Positions 1-9,879 of a stretch of 64,000 nucleotides of DNA are shown in pieces. This DNA comes from Datisca glomerata (taxonomy: Eukaryota; Streptophyta; Magnoliopsida; Cucurbitales; Datiscaceae): contig QANY01005822.1 in assembly GCA_003255025.1 (NCBI GenBank), forward strand, positions 54,483 through 118,482, given 5' to 3'. Position 1 is the stretch's first letter; each line of letters begins with the position of its first letter. The notes beneath the pieces were generated by a model that worked only from the letters and a program-made list of their open reading frames with translations, did no database searches and was not told the origin of the DNA. The position numbers were made by a program, and so were the translations under genes.

Positions 1-330
1 GTAGTGCCAGCCCACTCTATCTAGACCCCATGCTTACTAAAATGGATACTTTTAGTTGCCTCAATGTCCCATGGTAGAAAAAATATGGAAAGATTAGAAG
101 AGTCCCAGTTCAACCCATTAGTCATAAAAAACTTCCTAACATAGCAAATATCACCCACTTTAGGGAACACAATTTCAAAATTCTATGGACGTGGGATCCA
201 AGGATCTTCCCAAATCTTGATAGAGTTACCACTACTAACAAACCATGTTAAATCAAAAGACACAAGTTTCCTACCCTCTACGATACTTCTCTAACCCCAA
301 GATGGTCGGGAACCAATCGTAGCTTCCATA
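1..330 (-). pseudogene. LINE ORF2 C-terminal region (between RT and zf-RVT)
   Basis: Minus-strand translation contains a run ending SGNSIKIWEDPWIP, typical of the region before the zf-RVT domain in plant LINE ORF2, where VGNG..I.IW.D.W.P is conserved. A stop follows within 15 residues and the frame then continues to the window edge. The zinc-binding residues themselves would lie outside the window. Confidence 0.65.
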
Positions 331-547
331 AAGTGACAATTTTTAACATATTTACTCTTAGAAAATTCAAGACTAAAGTGTTACACTTAGTGAAAACATT
401 CCAACTTTGCTTCACAAGGAGAGCAAGGTTAAAGGTGGATAAATCCTTAAACCTTTTACTCTCCCTCCAATTTTCCTCTAATGAGTTTATCCCAAGATAC
501 CCAATTAATGCCCGATTTAAAAGGTGTCGAATTCCACCAGAAACTCA

Positions 548-1760
548 CTAAATGGGAACATATTTTCTTAGACATAGATATAGGAATCTTAAAACAAGAC
601 ATATTGTAATTTGATTGAAAATAGCCTTCTTGGACATTCTGAAGTCAAGCTCCATACCCATATATTTTTTCAGAGTAGAAGACAAAACTAACCTGAATAT
701 GGATGTAAGCTCCTGCTGCTTGATCTTTGGAACATTAGAACCGTAAACCATCACACTCTTCTTCTTATTCACGGCTTGACCAGAGGCATCACTGTAAGTC
801 TTAAAAATATCAGAGATAACACAGAGTTCTGATTCCTTCACTTTTCAAAAGAAGAGGGAGTCGTCAGGAAAAAAACAAACGTGAAATAATTGGCTTGTTA
901 TCACATGCCTTAGGAATTGACCGTGAAAGCACTTCAACACAAATCAAGAAATGAAAAGGTGAAAGATTATCTCCTTGTCTCAACCCCCGACTAGGCCAAA
1001 AAACCTTATTCCAAAGTCCATTAACAATAATGTTGAAGGAAACATATGGAATGCAATTGAATATTCATTTACACCATTTGGGAGAAACCTCTGTCTCTTC
1101 AGGGTCTCAATCAAAAAGCTTCATTCTATTCTATCATAGGCCTTGGCCATGTCAATTTTGATTGCAGATTCCCCCCATCTCCCTTTCTTTCTAACACGAA
1201 ATGCATGCATTATTTCATGAGCAATTAGAATATTATCTGTGGTGCTTCTCCCTGAAACAATGACACTTTGACTCTCACCTTTAATTTTCCCCCATAACTC
1301 CCTCCAATTGATTAGTAAGATCTTTATAAATAATATTGTAAGTAACATTGCATAAACTAATCGGCCTAAACTGAGATAAATTTCTTGGATAAGAAACTTT
1401 AGGGATCAACATAATATATGTATGATTCATACCAAGGGGAAAGGAATTAGCATGAAAGAATTGAAATACCATAAAAAGTATCGTCACGAACCATCTCCCA
1501 GTGTTGCTTTGAAAAGGACAGTGTGAACCCATTCAGTCCTAGGGCCTTAGTAGGATGAATATACCGAATGGCACTAAAAATTTCCTCTTTAATCATGTCT
1601 CGATCTAGCATATGCAAATCAACGTCTTCAAGTGATGGGGATATAACTTTGAGAGCGGCATCTAAGGAAACAACGTCTGGGTTAGAAGACTTAAAGAGAT
1701 GTTGAAAATAATTCAACACAAATCTTTGAATACTATCCCTGCTTGTATGCCATACACCAT
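548..1760 (-). pseudogene. LINE reverse transcriptase remnant
   Basis: Several minus-strand frames together give the RT finger and palm landmarks in order: KALGLNGF (for KAPGPDGF) near 1530, IPKV...FRPISLCNV near 1370, IDMAKAYDRIE near 1130, FFPDDSLFF just upstream of 841 (the FADD catalytic box with Ala replaced by Pro), and SGQAVNKKKS near 750. The Asp pair is still visible. The altered box, frameshifts and stops mean it is inactive. It belongs to the same LINE as the endonuclease remnant upstream and the zf-RVT-side remnant downstream. Confidence 0.85.
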
Positions 1761-2035
1761 TACTGTCCTTCAGGACCTGGATTTTTTAATGTCTTCTCTG
1801 AACGATAACTAGAGAATGGAAATAAGTTGTATTCCTATCACCATTTCTTAGCCAATCAATTCGGGCATAATCTTTCTAGTGTAAATCCTCTTTTAACACA
1901 ACATCTCGTAATTTATCCTCTATCTCTCTTATTTTCTTTGAGTCTGGTTCCTTATCCATACTATAACAGGAATTGAGTTGTTGGTGAAGATCTTTGATTA
2001 AGACACTTGAATTGGTAGGAAAACATCCAAAGTAT

Positions 2036-2500
2036 TCACAATACTTCTATTACCAGACTCAGCATTCCAGTTTTCCCATGTATTACCAATAACTTCTCTA
2101 CATTAAGGATAATGACTCCATCTTCTATCAACCCTAAAAATTGGCTTGATTTTCCTAGTCTCCTCTGAGGTATCCAGTAAAATTGGAAGATGGTTGGACC
2201 CATGTGCAGATAAATGGAAAAGTTGATACAAGTCAATCTAACTGTAATGCCTTAAGCATCTCTCCAATCTCTCTTTGATTAGGGCCTCTCGGTCTCTTTC
2301 TATTCACCCAAGTAAAAGGAGGACCAACATAGCCTATATCCATTAAATCACACTCCTGAGCAGAATTTTACGATAGTATAAAGTTCACCTCTCTCTAAAC
2401 CCCCTATTTTTCCACCAACCTCATCAAGTCATTTATGTCCCCCAAAATCACAATAACTTCCCCACATGATTTACACTAATTAGTAAACATCTAAGTGGGA
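2036..2500 (-). pseudogene. LINE endonuclease domain remnant
   Basis: Minus-strand translation shows pieces of the apurinic-type endonuclease of plant LINEs. A stretch reading VILGDINDL corresponds to the usual GDFNDI. FTWVNRKRPRGPNQREIGEM corresponds to the FTW..R..ERLD block. LSAHGSNHLPILLDT corresponds to the terminal GSDH-P-LL motif. Asp has become Asn in that last motif and the frame shifts between blocks, so nuclease activity is not expected. It is followed on the same strand by the reverse transcriptase, as expected for LINE ORF2. Confidence 0.7.
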
Positions 2501-2679
2501 CTACCGAACAATACCAATGGTATTAAGGTACACCACAAAAATTCTCCAATAAGCATATTTTACAACATTAAAAACACTCAATTCCAGGAAAAAAATCACC
2601 ATATTTAATTAGAATAGCTATTGAATCGTCCATCCATACTCACAATATTTAATTAGTCAGTCTTGTTAACCATTCTAGA

Positions 2680-3580
2680 ACGTAAATATGTTTCTAGGCA
2701 AGGTATTTGCTCTCAAATGTCTAGGGTCACTTAACTACTTTCTAGGATTTGAGGCTTTCAGAAATTCAACAAGGCTCTACCTTACTCAATCCAAATACAT
2801 ATATGATCACCTTACCTGGGCGAACATGTCAAACTGTAAAAGAAGTCCTACCCTAATGTGCCCTACCTACAAGCTCCAATCTTCTGAAATTGCCTTCTTA
2901 GAACCATTTGTCTATCTAAGCATCATCCGGGCCTTACAATACTTAACAATGACACGCCATATATCTAATATGTTGTTAACAAACTAAGTCAATTCATGTC
3001 TTCACCAACCAATGATCACTGGAAATGTTGTAAACGCATTCTTAGGTATCTTAAAGGTCTACAACAGCTTGATTTACATCTCACTCCTCCCTCTAGACTC
3101 ATTTTAGAGGCTTGCTCTAACGATGATTGGGCCGGATCGCTTGATGATAGGAAATAAACAATTCATCTTTGTGTGTTTCTTGTTGGCAATCTTATTAATT
3201 GGAGCTCTCGCAAACAATCTGTTGTGGCTCGATTAAGCATTAAATTTGAGTATCGTGCTTTTTCCTCTGCATCCATTAACTTACTTTGGTTGATAAGGAA
3301 CTGCATCTTTCTCTTCCTCAATTCCCAATCCTCTGATGCGATAACCAGAGTCTAGCCTCCCTTGCCATGAATCCAATTTTTCACTCATGGACCAAAGGCA
3401 TCGAAATCGATTTGCACTTTATCCGTGAAAATGTTCTCAACAAGGTTTTGGAGGCCATTTTCCTAATCTTAGCTCAGGTTGTAGATTTATTAACAAAATC
3501 TCTCCCACCAGCTCACTTTCATGAACATCGGTCCAAGCTCAATGTTGCTAACTCCCCATCTCCCTTGAGTGGGTATTGAA
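2680..3580 (+). pseudogene. Ty1/copia RT C-terminus and RNase H remnant
   Basis: Plus-strand reading gives copia pol landmarks: ALKCLGSLNYFLGFEA followed by RLYLTQSKYIYDHL (RT C-terminus), ALQYLTMTRHIS, NDDWAGSLDDRK (RNase H D.DWAG block, about 3120-3155), SSRKQSVVARLSIKFEYRAF (KQ..VA.S..E.EYRA block, with the catalytic Glu kept as FEYRA) and VVDLLTKSLPPAHFHEHRSK at the end. Stops and frameshifts separate the pieces. The same fragment lies in reverse orientation at 56380-57190. Upstream pol, integrase and gag are absent, so this is a truncated element caught inside the duplication. Confidence 0.9.
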
Positions 3581-3584
3581 CCAA

Positions 3585-3995
3585 CTGGTCCATCTCTTTC
3601 TTCTTCATGCAGTTTACGTAGCCTAAAGCATGGTAGATATCATCCCATGCAATCCACATCATCTAGCTCTTTAATGACTCAACCTCCATCTCATCTCTCC
3701 CGCATTGGCTATCTAAGTATCTTAGACATCATAACAACAATTACACAAGGAACCCTCTCATTGGTCATAGGAGATTCAACAATCATTTCCCAATGGTTGG
3801 CAAAACTAATTCGAGACTTAACCAATGATAGTAGAAGAGAATATCTTATGTTTTGTAAAATCTCTTTCTCATTTTTTATCTGTTATCTTCTTCGTGTATA
3901 TTAAGAAACTTTTGTAAACTATGTAATCGATTAGAGAAATACAGGAATGGGAAAGCCTTATCATCTTCCTCCTCCTTTTTCTCTGTTGACCTATT
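3585..3995 (+). repeat. Probable copia 3' LTR remnant
   Basis: This sequence follows directly after the copia RNase H C-terminus and ends near a segment around 3925-3990 that looks like the transcribed end of a plant copia LTR. It is repeated in inverted orientation at about 55975-56380. I see no second LTR or target duplication, so its ends are approximate. Confidence 0.5.
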
Positions 3996-4378
3996 ATTTA
4001 ACTCTTTAAAATTTATTATTAGTCAAGAATGAATTAGGCTAACAAAAATAAAAAAACGTTTGCATAAAAAATGGTAAATAAGTTTCCACAACTTGAGGGG
4101 GAAAAGTTACAAACTGATGTATTTTCTAAAAAACACTCCCCAATTAAAGGGGAAAAATACATGCATGCAAGAGTGCACGAGGGTAAATAACTTTTGCATT
4201 TATTCTCAAAATTTTGCAAAAATAGTTTTGCAATTATTCTCAAATTCATTATGGTAAGCTTTTAATAAAATCATTCCTTTCCTATTCCCACTCATAAAGA
4301 AGAAAACATTAAAACAAAAAGAAACCTAATTAATATAAATTCCTTAATTAAGTAACTAAATATTAAGCCATTGAGTAA

Positions 4379-5311
4379 TTAAGCATTGTATAAAGCTCTA
4401 ATCCCAGCAATATCATCACCATGCAATCCCTTCGAAACACCTTGTGCAATGCTAGGGAACATGATGGCACCTTCAACAGAGCTATGCCCAAGGCCGAGAA
4501 GATGTCCAATTTCATGAAGTGCAACTGTCTCCAAATCATATGCACCTGAAGTTGGTCCTACAGACCAAGGCTCATCAGCATCGTAATGGAATCTACCATC
4601 AGTTGGTGAATAAGCATGAGCCAGTGTACCTCCAGGTCCATCAAATGGAGCCCCGTCCCCATGATCACGCCTGTCAAAGCTTATTTTTATATCTGCATTC
4701 TGGTAATCTTGTGTTTGTGAAAATCTGAAGTGGGTGTTCCCTGCCCATGTGTCGAATGCTCGTGAAACCGGGTTCATTGCTTCGGACGGAGTTCCTGGGA
4801 GGAATCCGTAGGTGAGTTGGTATTTCGAAGCTGGCCATCTTGGATTCCCATCAAAAAATGAATAGTGAGAGACAGTATGGAATAACCCACGCCCATGCCC
4901 ATGTCCTTTCTTGCCTGACCTCATCCATGTTGTGCCATTGATGATATCAGCAACACCACAACGAGGCTTAGACATTTGGGACACAGTTTTTCCATCTAAA
5001 GTACCACTAGCATTGAGATGGAAATTTTGTTGGTAAGTTTTAATGGCGGATTCTAAGAAATCATCGAAATCATCATCTTGAGCATGAGAGTAATTCTTGG
5101 AGTAGCTTAAGTAGCCGAACTTCTCAAGGTACTTTTTGAGTTCATTGATGCCATTGACATGATCACCCTTGTGACATCCTTGGAGATGTTTGAGAAAATC
5201 ATATGGGGATGTTATGTTTTCATGGGAATGTGATGAATGTGCTTCAGATTGACACAAGAAAATGAGGAGGGTGAATGTGAAGATCGATGGGAAAGCAAAT
5301 TTTGATGCCAT
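4379..5311 (-). CDS. Plant matrix metalloproteinase (matrixin, M10A), copy A
   Basis: Intronless 310-residue secreted zinc endopeptidase. Residues 1-24 form a signal peptide with a hydrophobic core (FTFTLLIFLC). Residues 35-115 resemble the peptidoglycan-binding-like propeptide. The cysteine switch PRCGVAD is at 116-122 (Cys118). The catalytic domain follows, with a Ca/Zn-binding stretch at 213-249 (HGDGAPFDG, HAYSPTDGRFHYDADEPW), the zinc site HEIGHLLGLGH at 266-276 (Glu267 catalytic) and a Met-turn at Met284. N-glycosylation sequons are at N32, N73, N100 and N125. It ends at ALYNA with no C-terminal GPI or membrane tail, unlike several Arabidopsis MMPs, so a soluble apoplastic enzyme is inferred. 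The ATG is supported by the signal peptide and a TATA box about 78 bp upstream. It is the inverted twin of 54652-55584. Confidence 0.96.
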   Translation of the reverse strand: MASKFAFPSIFTFTLLIFLCQSEAHSSHSHENITSPYDFLKHLQGCHKGDHVNGINELKKYLEKFGYLSYSKNYSHAQDDDFDDFLESAIKTYQQNFHLNASGTLDGKTVSQMSKPRCGVADIINGTTWMRSGKKGHGHGRGLFHTVSHYSFFDGNPRWPASKYQLTYGFLPGTPSEAMNPVSRAFDTWAGNTHFRFSQTQDYQNADIKISFDRRDHGDGAPFDGPGGTLAHAYSPTDGRFHYDADEPWSVGPTSGAYDLETVALHEIGHLLGLGHSSVEGAIMFPSIAQGVSKGLHGDDIAGIRALYNA

Positions 5312-5388
5312 ATTGCTATTACGAATTGAAGAAGGTTAAGTAAACTGTTTGATGGCTGTTGTGATTGAAAGTAGCAAAATTTGAAGTC

Positions 5389-5396
5389 TATTTATA
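5389..5396 (-). promoter_or_regulatory. TATA box of metalloproteinase copy A
   Basis: TATAAATA on the minus strand, about 78 bp upstream of the ATG at 5311. The same box with the same flank occurs upstream of copy B (54567-54574) and of the pseudogene at 36991. This leaves room for a leader of about 45-50 nt. Confidence 0.75.
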
Positions 5397-5512
5397 GAGG
5401 CGATTCGAAGAAAGATTAGTAAAAGTTGATTAAGTAAATGGGTTTGTGTCATTTTCAATTGATTGGGTCTTAGCGATATGGTAATTGAGACTTTGAATAG
5501 TTCTCTCAGAGG

Positions 5513-5593
5513 GTCTAGAGAATTTTGAGAATGCAGCCTAAAGACTAAGACTGTCTAGAGAATTTTTGAGAATGCAGCCAAAAGACTAAGACT
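5513..5593 (-). repeat. Two tandem ~40-bp units in the promoter of copy A
   Basis: Units 5513-5552 and 5553-5593 both start GTCTAGAGAATTTT and end AAGACTAAGACT, with one indel and one substitution between them. The same duplicated pair sits upstream of copy B (54371-54451), so the tandem duplication predates the inverted duplication. It lies about 120-200 bp upstream of the TATA box, where it could carry repeated regulatory sites. I recognise no named element. Confidence 0.8.
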
Positions 5594-5599
5594 AACACA

Positions 5600-6848
5600 A
5601 ACTACACGTTTATTTTGAAATTAGTGAAAAAATATTTTTGAAAAGAAAAGTTTTTTGACATTTATTTTAAACTAAAAACAAAGGCTAAATTTGATATTTA
5701 ACCAAGTCAAGCTTTAACCAGTATATCTCTCTAATTGGCATGACAATCACTATGCCCATAATCTTTCAGATGAAAACACTTGATTCTTGTTCAGGTTTCG
5801 GCCGAGAGAGTTTTCACATTATTAAAGTTTTGGCTTGTAATCTAATATCTAAATTTTTTGTTGGTAATGAAATGTGTAAAATAAATTGAACTATACTACT
5901 AACTGTTATCATCTATAGTCACCAGTTTTTTTTCCTTCAGAAAACTACAAATTTCTCTATCCAACTTTATCATTTCTTAATTTAAAAATAACCTTCCATT
6001 CAAATTGAACCTCCTAGTAATGTATGAATTTTTCTAGTAATGTATGAATTTTTCATATTTTGTATATGTGATATTGCGCGGAATCCTCCAAAATTGACAT
6101 CATTTTGCCAAAAATTTAGGTTTGTGCTGTTGCATGCATTTTAAAGGCATGTCAAATTCCATTGTTTGTATGGTCTACGTACCCTGTAAATAATTTAGAG
6201 ATGGAATTATGTATTAATTGGAGATAAATTCTCATTATGATAAACTGATCTAATAATTATAGTTAATTAAAGTTTGTAGTTAATTAGTTAATCATATTAC
6301 TATGTTTAAAAAACACATCGTTGATAGTTGCCAATTATGACCAAAAATTGAGAAAACCTTCTTTTTTACTTTTTAAATTTCTTTATATACCTACATTTCA
6401 CAAAAAGAAAGTCTAGTAACGTTAGAGAGTACTATATTACATAGCAAATGATAAAAAAGAGAGCAAATTATATTCAGAAATATTTTTAGTACATCTATAT
6501 TCTTATAATCATCGACATGTTCATGCTTAATTCTTCTTACTTAATTTTCAGTTTTTTTTTTCTGAGGTGATAGGCACTTTTTCCCCTTCTTTTTTTCTTT
6601 TGTTTTTGTTTTCCTACATGGGAACATAAAATTTACGTCCACATAGCAGTCTAATTTTGGATTCACCCAAATCCGACGTCGCCAATTCAGCAAGAAATAA
6701 TTTAATCAACCTAAAAATATATTTACAAAATGATTAATTGGCAAGTCTACAAGGACTAATTAGCCAGTCGTCTTGTTGACTACTAGCGAGAATATAAAGT
6801 TGTTTCTAATGACTCTGTCATCATTGACTCTATAGAATTCTATTCAAC
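5600..6848. other. Upstream non-coding flank of copy A within the left arm
   Basis: No coding sequence is seen. All but about 235 bp (6380-6615) is matched by the right arm. That unmatched block is AT- and pyrimidine-rich and interrupts a run that is continuous in the right arm near 53600-53625. It is either an insertion here or a deletion there. I see no clear transposon termini on it. Confidence 0.7.
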
Positions 6849-6907
6849 CGTTAACGTTATAGAACCATTTGACATTGGTTCATGATGATCATTTGACGGA
6901 ATTTTCT

Positions 6908-7190
6908 TGGAATAGGGGCAAACAGAGTGTGTTTGACAACAAAGAAAATCAAAATATGAAAGTATTGATTGTTTACTGATCATTCATAAACCTTATACAA
7001 GAGTTCTTGCACAACATATATAGACAAAGTAAGAAAGTGAGCTTTGGCTAACCAACTAACTAATTCTAACAGACGCTAACTGAAAATAACTAACTAGGTT
7101 AAACTAATAACTGCTTGCATGACAAGATTACGTGGACAGTTAGCTAATCTTAGGGTGATGAGTACGATCACTATCACTCCCCAAGCGAAA
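6908..7190 (-). repeat. copia 3' LTR remnant
   Basis: On the minus strand this follows directly after the copia RNase H remnant. It contains a TATATATG box, a start-like TGTTAGAATTAGTTAG near 7073 and a terminal stretch near 6910 ending CCCCTATTCCA. This resembles a short plant copia LTR. No partner LTR is in the window and the ends are approximate. Confidence 0.55.
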
Positions 7191-7890
7191 AGGGGATCTA
7201 GCCACTTAAAGCTTGGATTTGAGATACAGAAGTTGAGCTTCTAAAATTGATTTGGTGAGAACATCAAGTTGCTTGTTAAGAATCTTGTCCGGAATGAAAT
7301 GAAGATCAATTTGTAAATGTTTAGTGCGAGCATGTAGAATAAGATTGACTGCCAAGGTGTAGCACTCATATTATCACACCAAATAACTGGACATTTATCT
7401 TGGGAAACATGTAATTAAGTAAGTAGTGACTGAATCCAAAGAAGTTCAGGTGCAGTGTTTGAGAGGGCACGATATTCACTCTCAATGCTGGAGCGGGCAA
7501 CTACAGGTTGTTTGTTAGAGAACCACGAGATCAAAGAGTTTCCTAAGAACACCACATACCTCATGTTGAACGTATGTAATCAAGATTTGATGCCCAATCA
7601 GCATTTGACTATGCAATGAGAGTTAATATCACTAGCTAGTTTAATGAGAACACCATCATAAAGAGATCCTTTGAGATGTCGAAGAAGACGTTTACAGACC
7701 TTCTAGTGAGCTATAGTGGGACTTTGAACGAACTGACTAAGTTTGTTCACAATGTAAGCCACATTTGGTCTTGTAAGCATGAGATATTGGAGTGCCCCCA
7801 AAGTGCTTATGCATAATGTAGCTTCTGAAAAGGATCCAGAATCATTACGAAAGAGCTTAACAGAGACATTTGTAGGAATGGTTTTTATCT
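7160..7890 (-). pseudogene. Ty1/copia RT end and RNase H remnant
   Basis: Minus-strand reading gives LGALQYLMLTRPNVAYIVNK (RT C-terminus), NSLISWFSNKQPVVARSS followed by SESEYRALSNTAPELLW (RNase H KQ..VARSS..SEYRA block), then CPVIWCDNMSAT and a decayed tail. Stops and one or two frameshifts are present. It differs in sequence from the copia fragment in the duplicated arms, so it is a separate insertion. It abuts the leader of another copia element at about 7905. Confidence 0.88.
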
Positions 7891-7904
7891 GCTCCCGTCT
7901 TTCC

Positions 7905-9862
7905 CATAATTAACCCAGCTATCTGTTCTTAGACTCAGGAAACTCAACCCACCGGGTATTGATTCAAATCATAAACTCGCCATGGAATTGCAACAGAAAA
8001 ATGACACTAAATCTAGTTGCACTTGCCTAGAACTCCACCACTCTGTGGGTTGAGGCATAAGTTACGAGATTGGAATAGGACAAGGTCTGAGTTCCCCACT
8101 CTGTGAAGCCAGATTTTGGGCAGGAAAGTTATATATCGGACACTTCTGCACCAAGAGATCTTGGTATCGCTTGTTCGGTCACAACTATCCACATGAAAAA
8201 TTAATTGTAACTTTGTGAGTGTAACTCATCATTTCAGATTTCATAACTTTATTTAGAATATACTACCTTAGGGTCGGTCAAAACTAAACTACATCACTTC
8301 CTCCTATCTTCTTAAGAAGCCTAACCTTGGTATTGGTACAGCTCGATACCTTCCTTAGGAGGATGAAAACAAAGCCATCTCGAGGCCGTCACTGCACCTC
8401 ACGATATTGTACTAATGATGGAGATCATATGTTACATTGACATGTCAACCTTCTCCCATTCACTATTTTAGAATAATGTATTTCAATTTTAACTAATCAG
8501 TTAATTACTAGTTAAAATTATAACCCTATGAATATTTAATTATCAGTTAATCCAATCTCATTGGTCTAAGTTCATTTAATTTTTTGAATCGCCTAAGTCA
8601 TAATTAGGTGAACTTAGATTAAGTAATTAATTATATTCATCAAACTTTAATAAAACTCTTTTAATAAAGTCGGCTAACGTAAATGTTTCTATAGCCTTAG
8701 TGTGGTGTGATTACCAAGTTTTAACTAGTTAAAACCTAGCAGTTTACACGCAATTGATTTCATAAAGTAATACATATAAATAAATTAGGATAATCCTAAT
8801 AAATCATGTTTTTATAGATGAGATGCAAGATTAAATAAAACTGTGTGAGATTTTCGTGTATGGCATGTGATCGACTAATGCATGGACATGTTATCAAACA
8901 TAAAATTAAATAACTATTCAACAATTAAATAAAATAAGAATGAACCGAGTGACTATTGGATTTTTTTAAATTACAACCCTTGAAATAAATAAATAAAATT
9001 ACAAAGCGGACTTCAAGAATACTTATTTCTCAAATATTACATGCTCCTCCTGATGTCTATCTTCGTAATCTTAAAGCTTTGAACAAAACCCTTTTCAATT
9101 AAAAAAACTATTTTTCTTAATAAAAGCAATTTCTATAATTATCTATTTTAATATAGTTGACTTTGACTTTGTCAAATAAATACTGTATTTGATTTCGTCA
9201 AACTTGAGTCAAACCCAATCAATCTATAAATTTTTAATTTTCATAAAATCAAAAATAATAATTAATTTTAAAATTACATTAATTTCAAAATTTTAATAGA
9301 TAATTAAAAGAGTTGGAGTTTTAATGAAACACTTAGGTGATAGATTGATTGCATGATTTGTTAGAAACTTTCCTAAAACGTGACAATAGTTGTCACCGAC
9401 AATAGAACTCTTCGATCACCACCCCTCACCTCCGCTGCCCGTCTCACTGCCGGCAGCCGCCTGCCGCGCTGGACAGTCACTGTTCACCACTGGTACCCCA
9501 CTGGCACTGTTCACCTCTGCTGGAACAGTAAATTTCCTGCGTGAACAGTGTTTTTGCGGTGGACAATATTTTCATAGGTGAACAGTAAATTCTACCGTTC
9601 GTCTCATGCATTTTTCGTCTTCACGTGTGTGGAATAATTACAATCATATTTAAAATAAAAAATTCTTACGCCTTAATTCGATTTATACAAGATCTAGGAA
9701 AAATTAAAATAAAGTCTAACCCAATAATTACCACACAATTAATTATCCATTATTTCCCATACATTCAAAAAACATAACCATCCATCATCATACATATCTC
9801 ACATTATATGAATAATGCAAAAAAAATACACACAGCATTTAACATATAAATATATAAAGACC
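7905..9862 (-). mobile_element. Leader region of a copia element (5' part only)
   Basis: This lies downstream of a Met-tRNA primer-binding site and LTR on the minus strand. The part at 8180-8755 is clearly homologous, in opposite orientation, to 57469-58070, which precedes a copia gag at 58322. It is therefore read as the long untranslated leader of that family. No gag is found, and copia pol of a different element begins near 7890, so this copy is truncated. 9400-9600 is locally GC-rich. Confidence 0.65.
9470..9600. repeat. Cluster of short AACAGT/ACTGTT motifs
   Basis: ACTGTTCACC occurs twice (about 9479 and 9507), and AACAGT occurs in at least three further places up to 9590 in the opposite sense, inside an otherwise AT-rich leader. 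The stretch is also the most GC-rich of the neighbourhood. An open frame of 63 codons crosses it but has no family resemblance. The function is unknown; it may be a structural feature of the retroelement leader. Confidence 0.5.
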
Positions 9863-9874
9863 GCTCTGATACCA
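9863..9874 (-). promoter_or_regulatory. Retrotransposon primer-binding site (initiator Met-tRNA)
   Basis: On the minus strand this reads TGGTATCAGAGC, the standard plant PBS complementary to the 3' end of initiator tRNA-Met. It lies five bases inside the LTR end at 9880, which fixes the element's orientation as minus. Confidence 0.9.
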
Positions 9875-9879
9875 CTTTT

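Larger units (their letters stand above)
1..2500 (-). mobile_element. LINE (L1-type non-LTR retrotransposon) relic, cut by window edge
   Basis: On the minus strand the translation follows plant LINE ORF2 order: endonuclease end (about 2500-2040), reverse transcriptase (about 1760-550), then the region before the zf-RVT domain (about 330-1). Frames change repeatedly and stops interrupt every domain, so this is a dead copy. The 3' end lies outside the window. The upstream limit near 2500 is approximate. Domain assignment is by reading conserved motifs, not by a search. Confidence 0.85.
2590..6848 (+). repeat. Left arm of a large inverted duplication
   Basis: This segment matches the reverse complement of 53398-57270 from end to end. 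It contains a copia fragment, the metalloproteinase gene, its promoter and about 1.2 kb of upstream DNA. Matching stops abruptly at about 2590 (partner 57270) and about 6848 (partner 53398). The left arm is about 390 bp longer. About 235 bp at 6380-6615 are present only here, and about 110 bp of copia sequence near 3121-3230 are missing from the partner. The spacer between arms is about 46.5 kb. Arm limits come from reading, so allow about 10 bp. Confidence 0.9.

Noticed and set aside
4519..4728. 69-codon open frame antisense to metalloproteinase copy A (also 55235-55444 in copy B)
   Set aside because: It is a shadow of the conserved metalloproteinase coding sequence; no independent start context or family.
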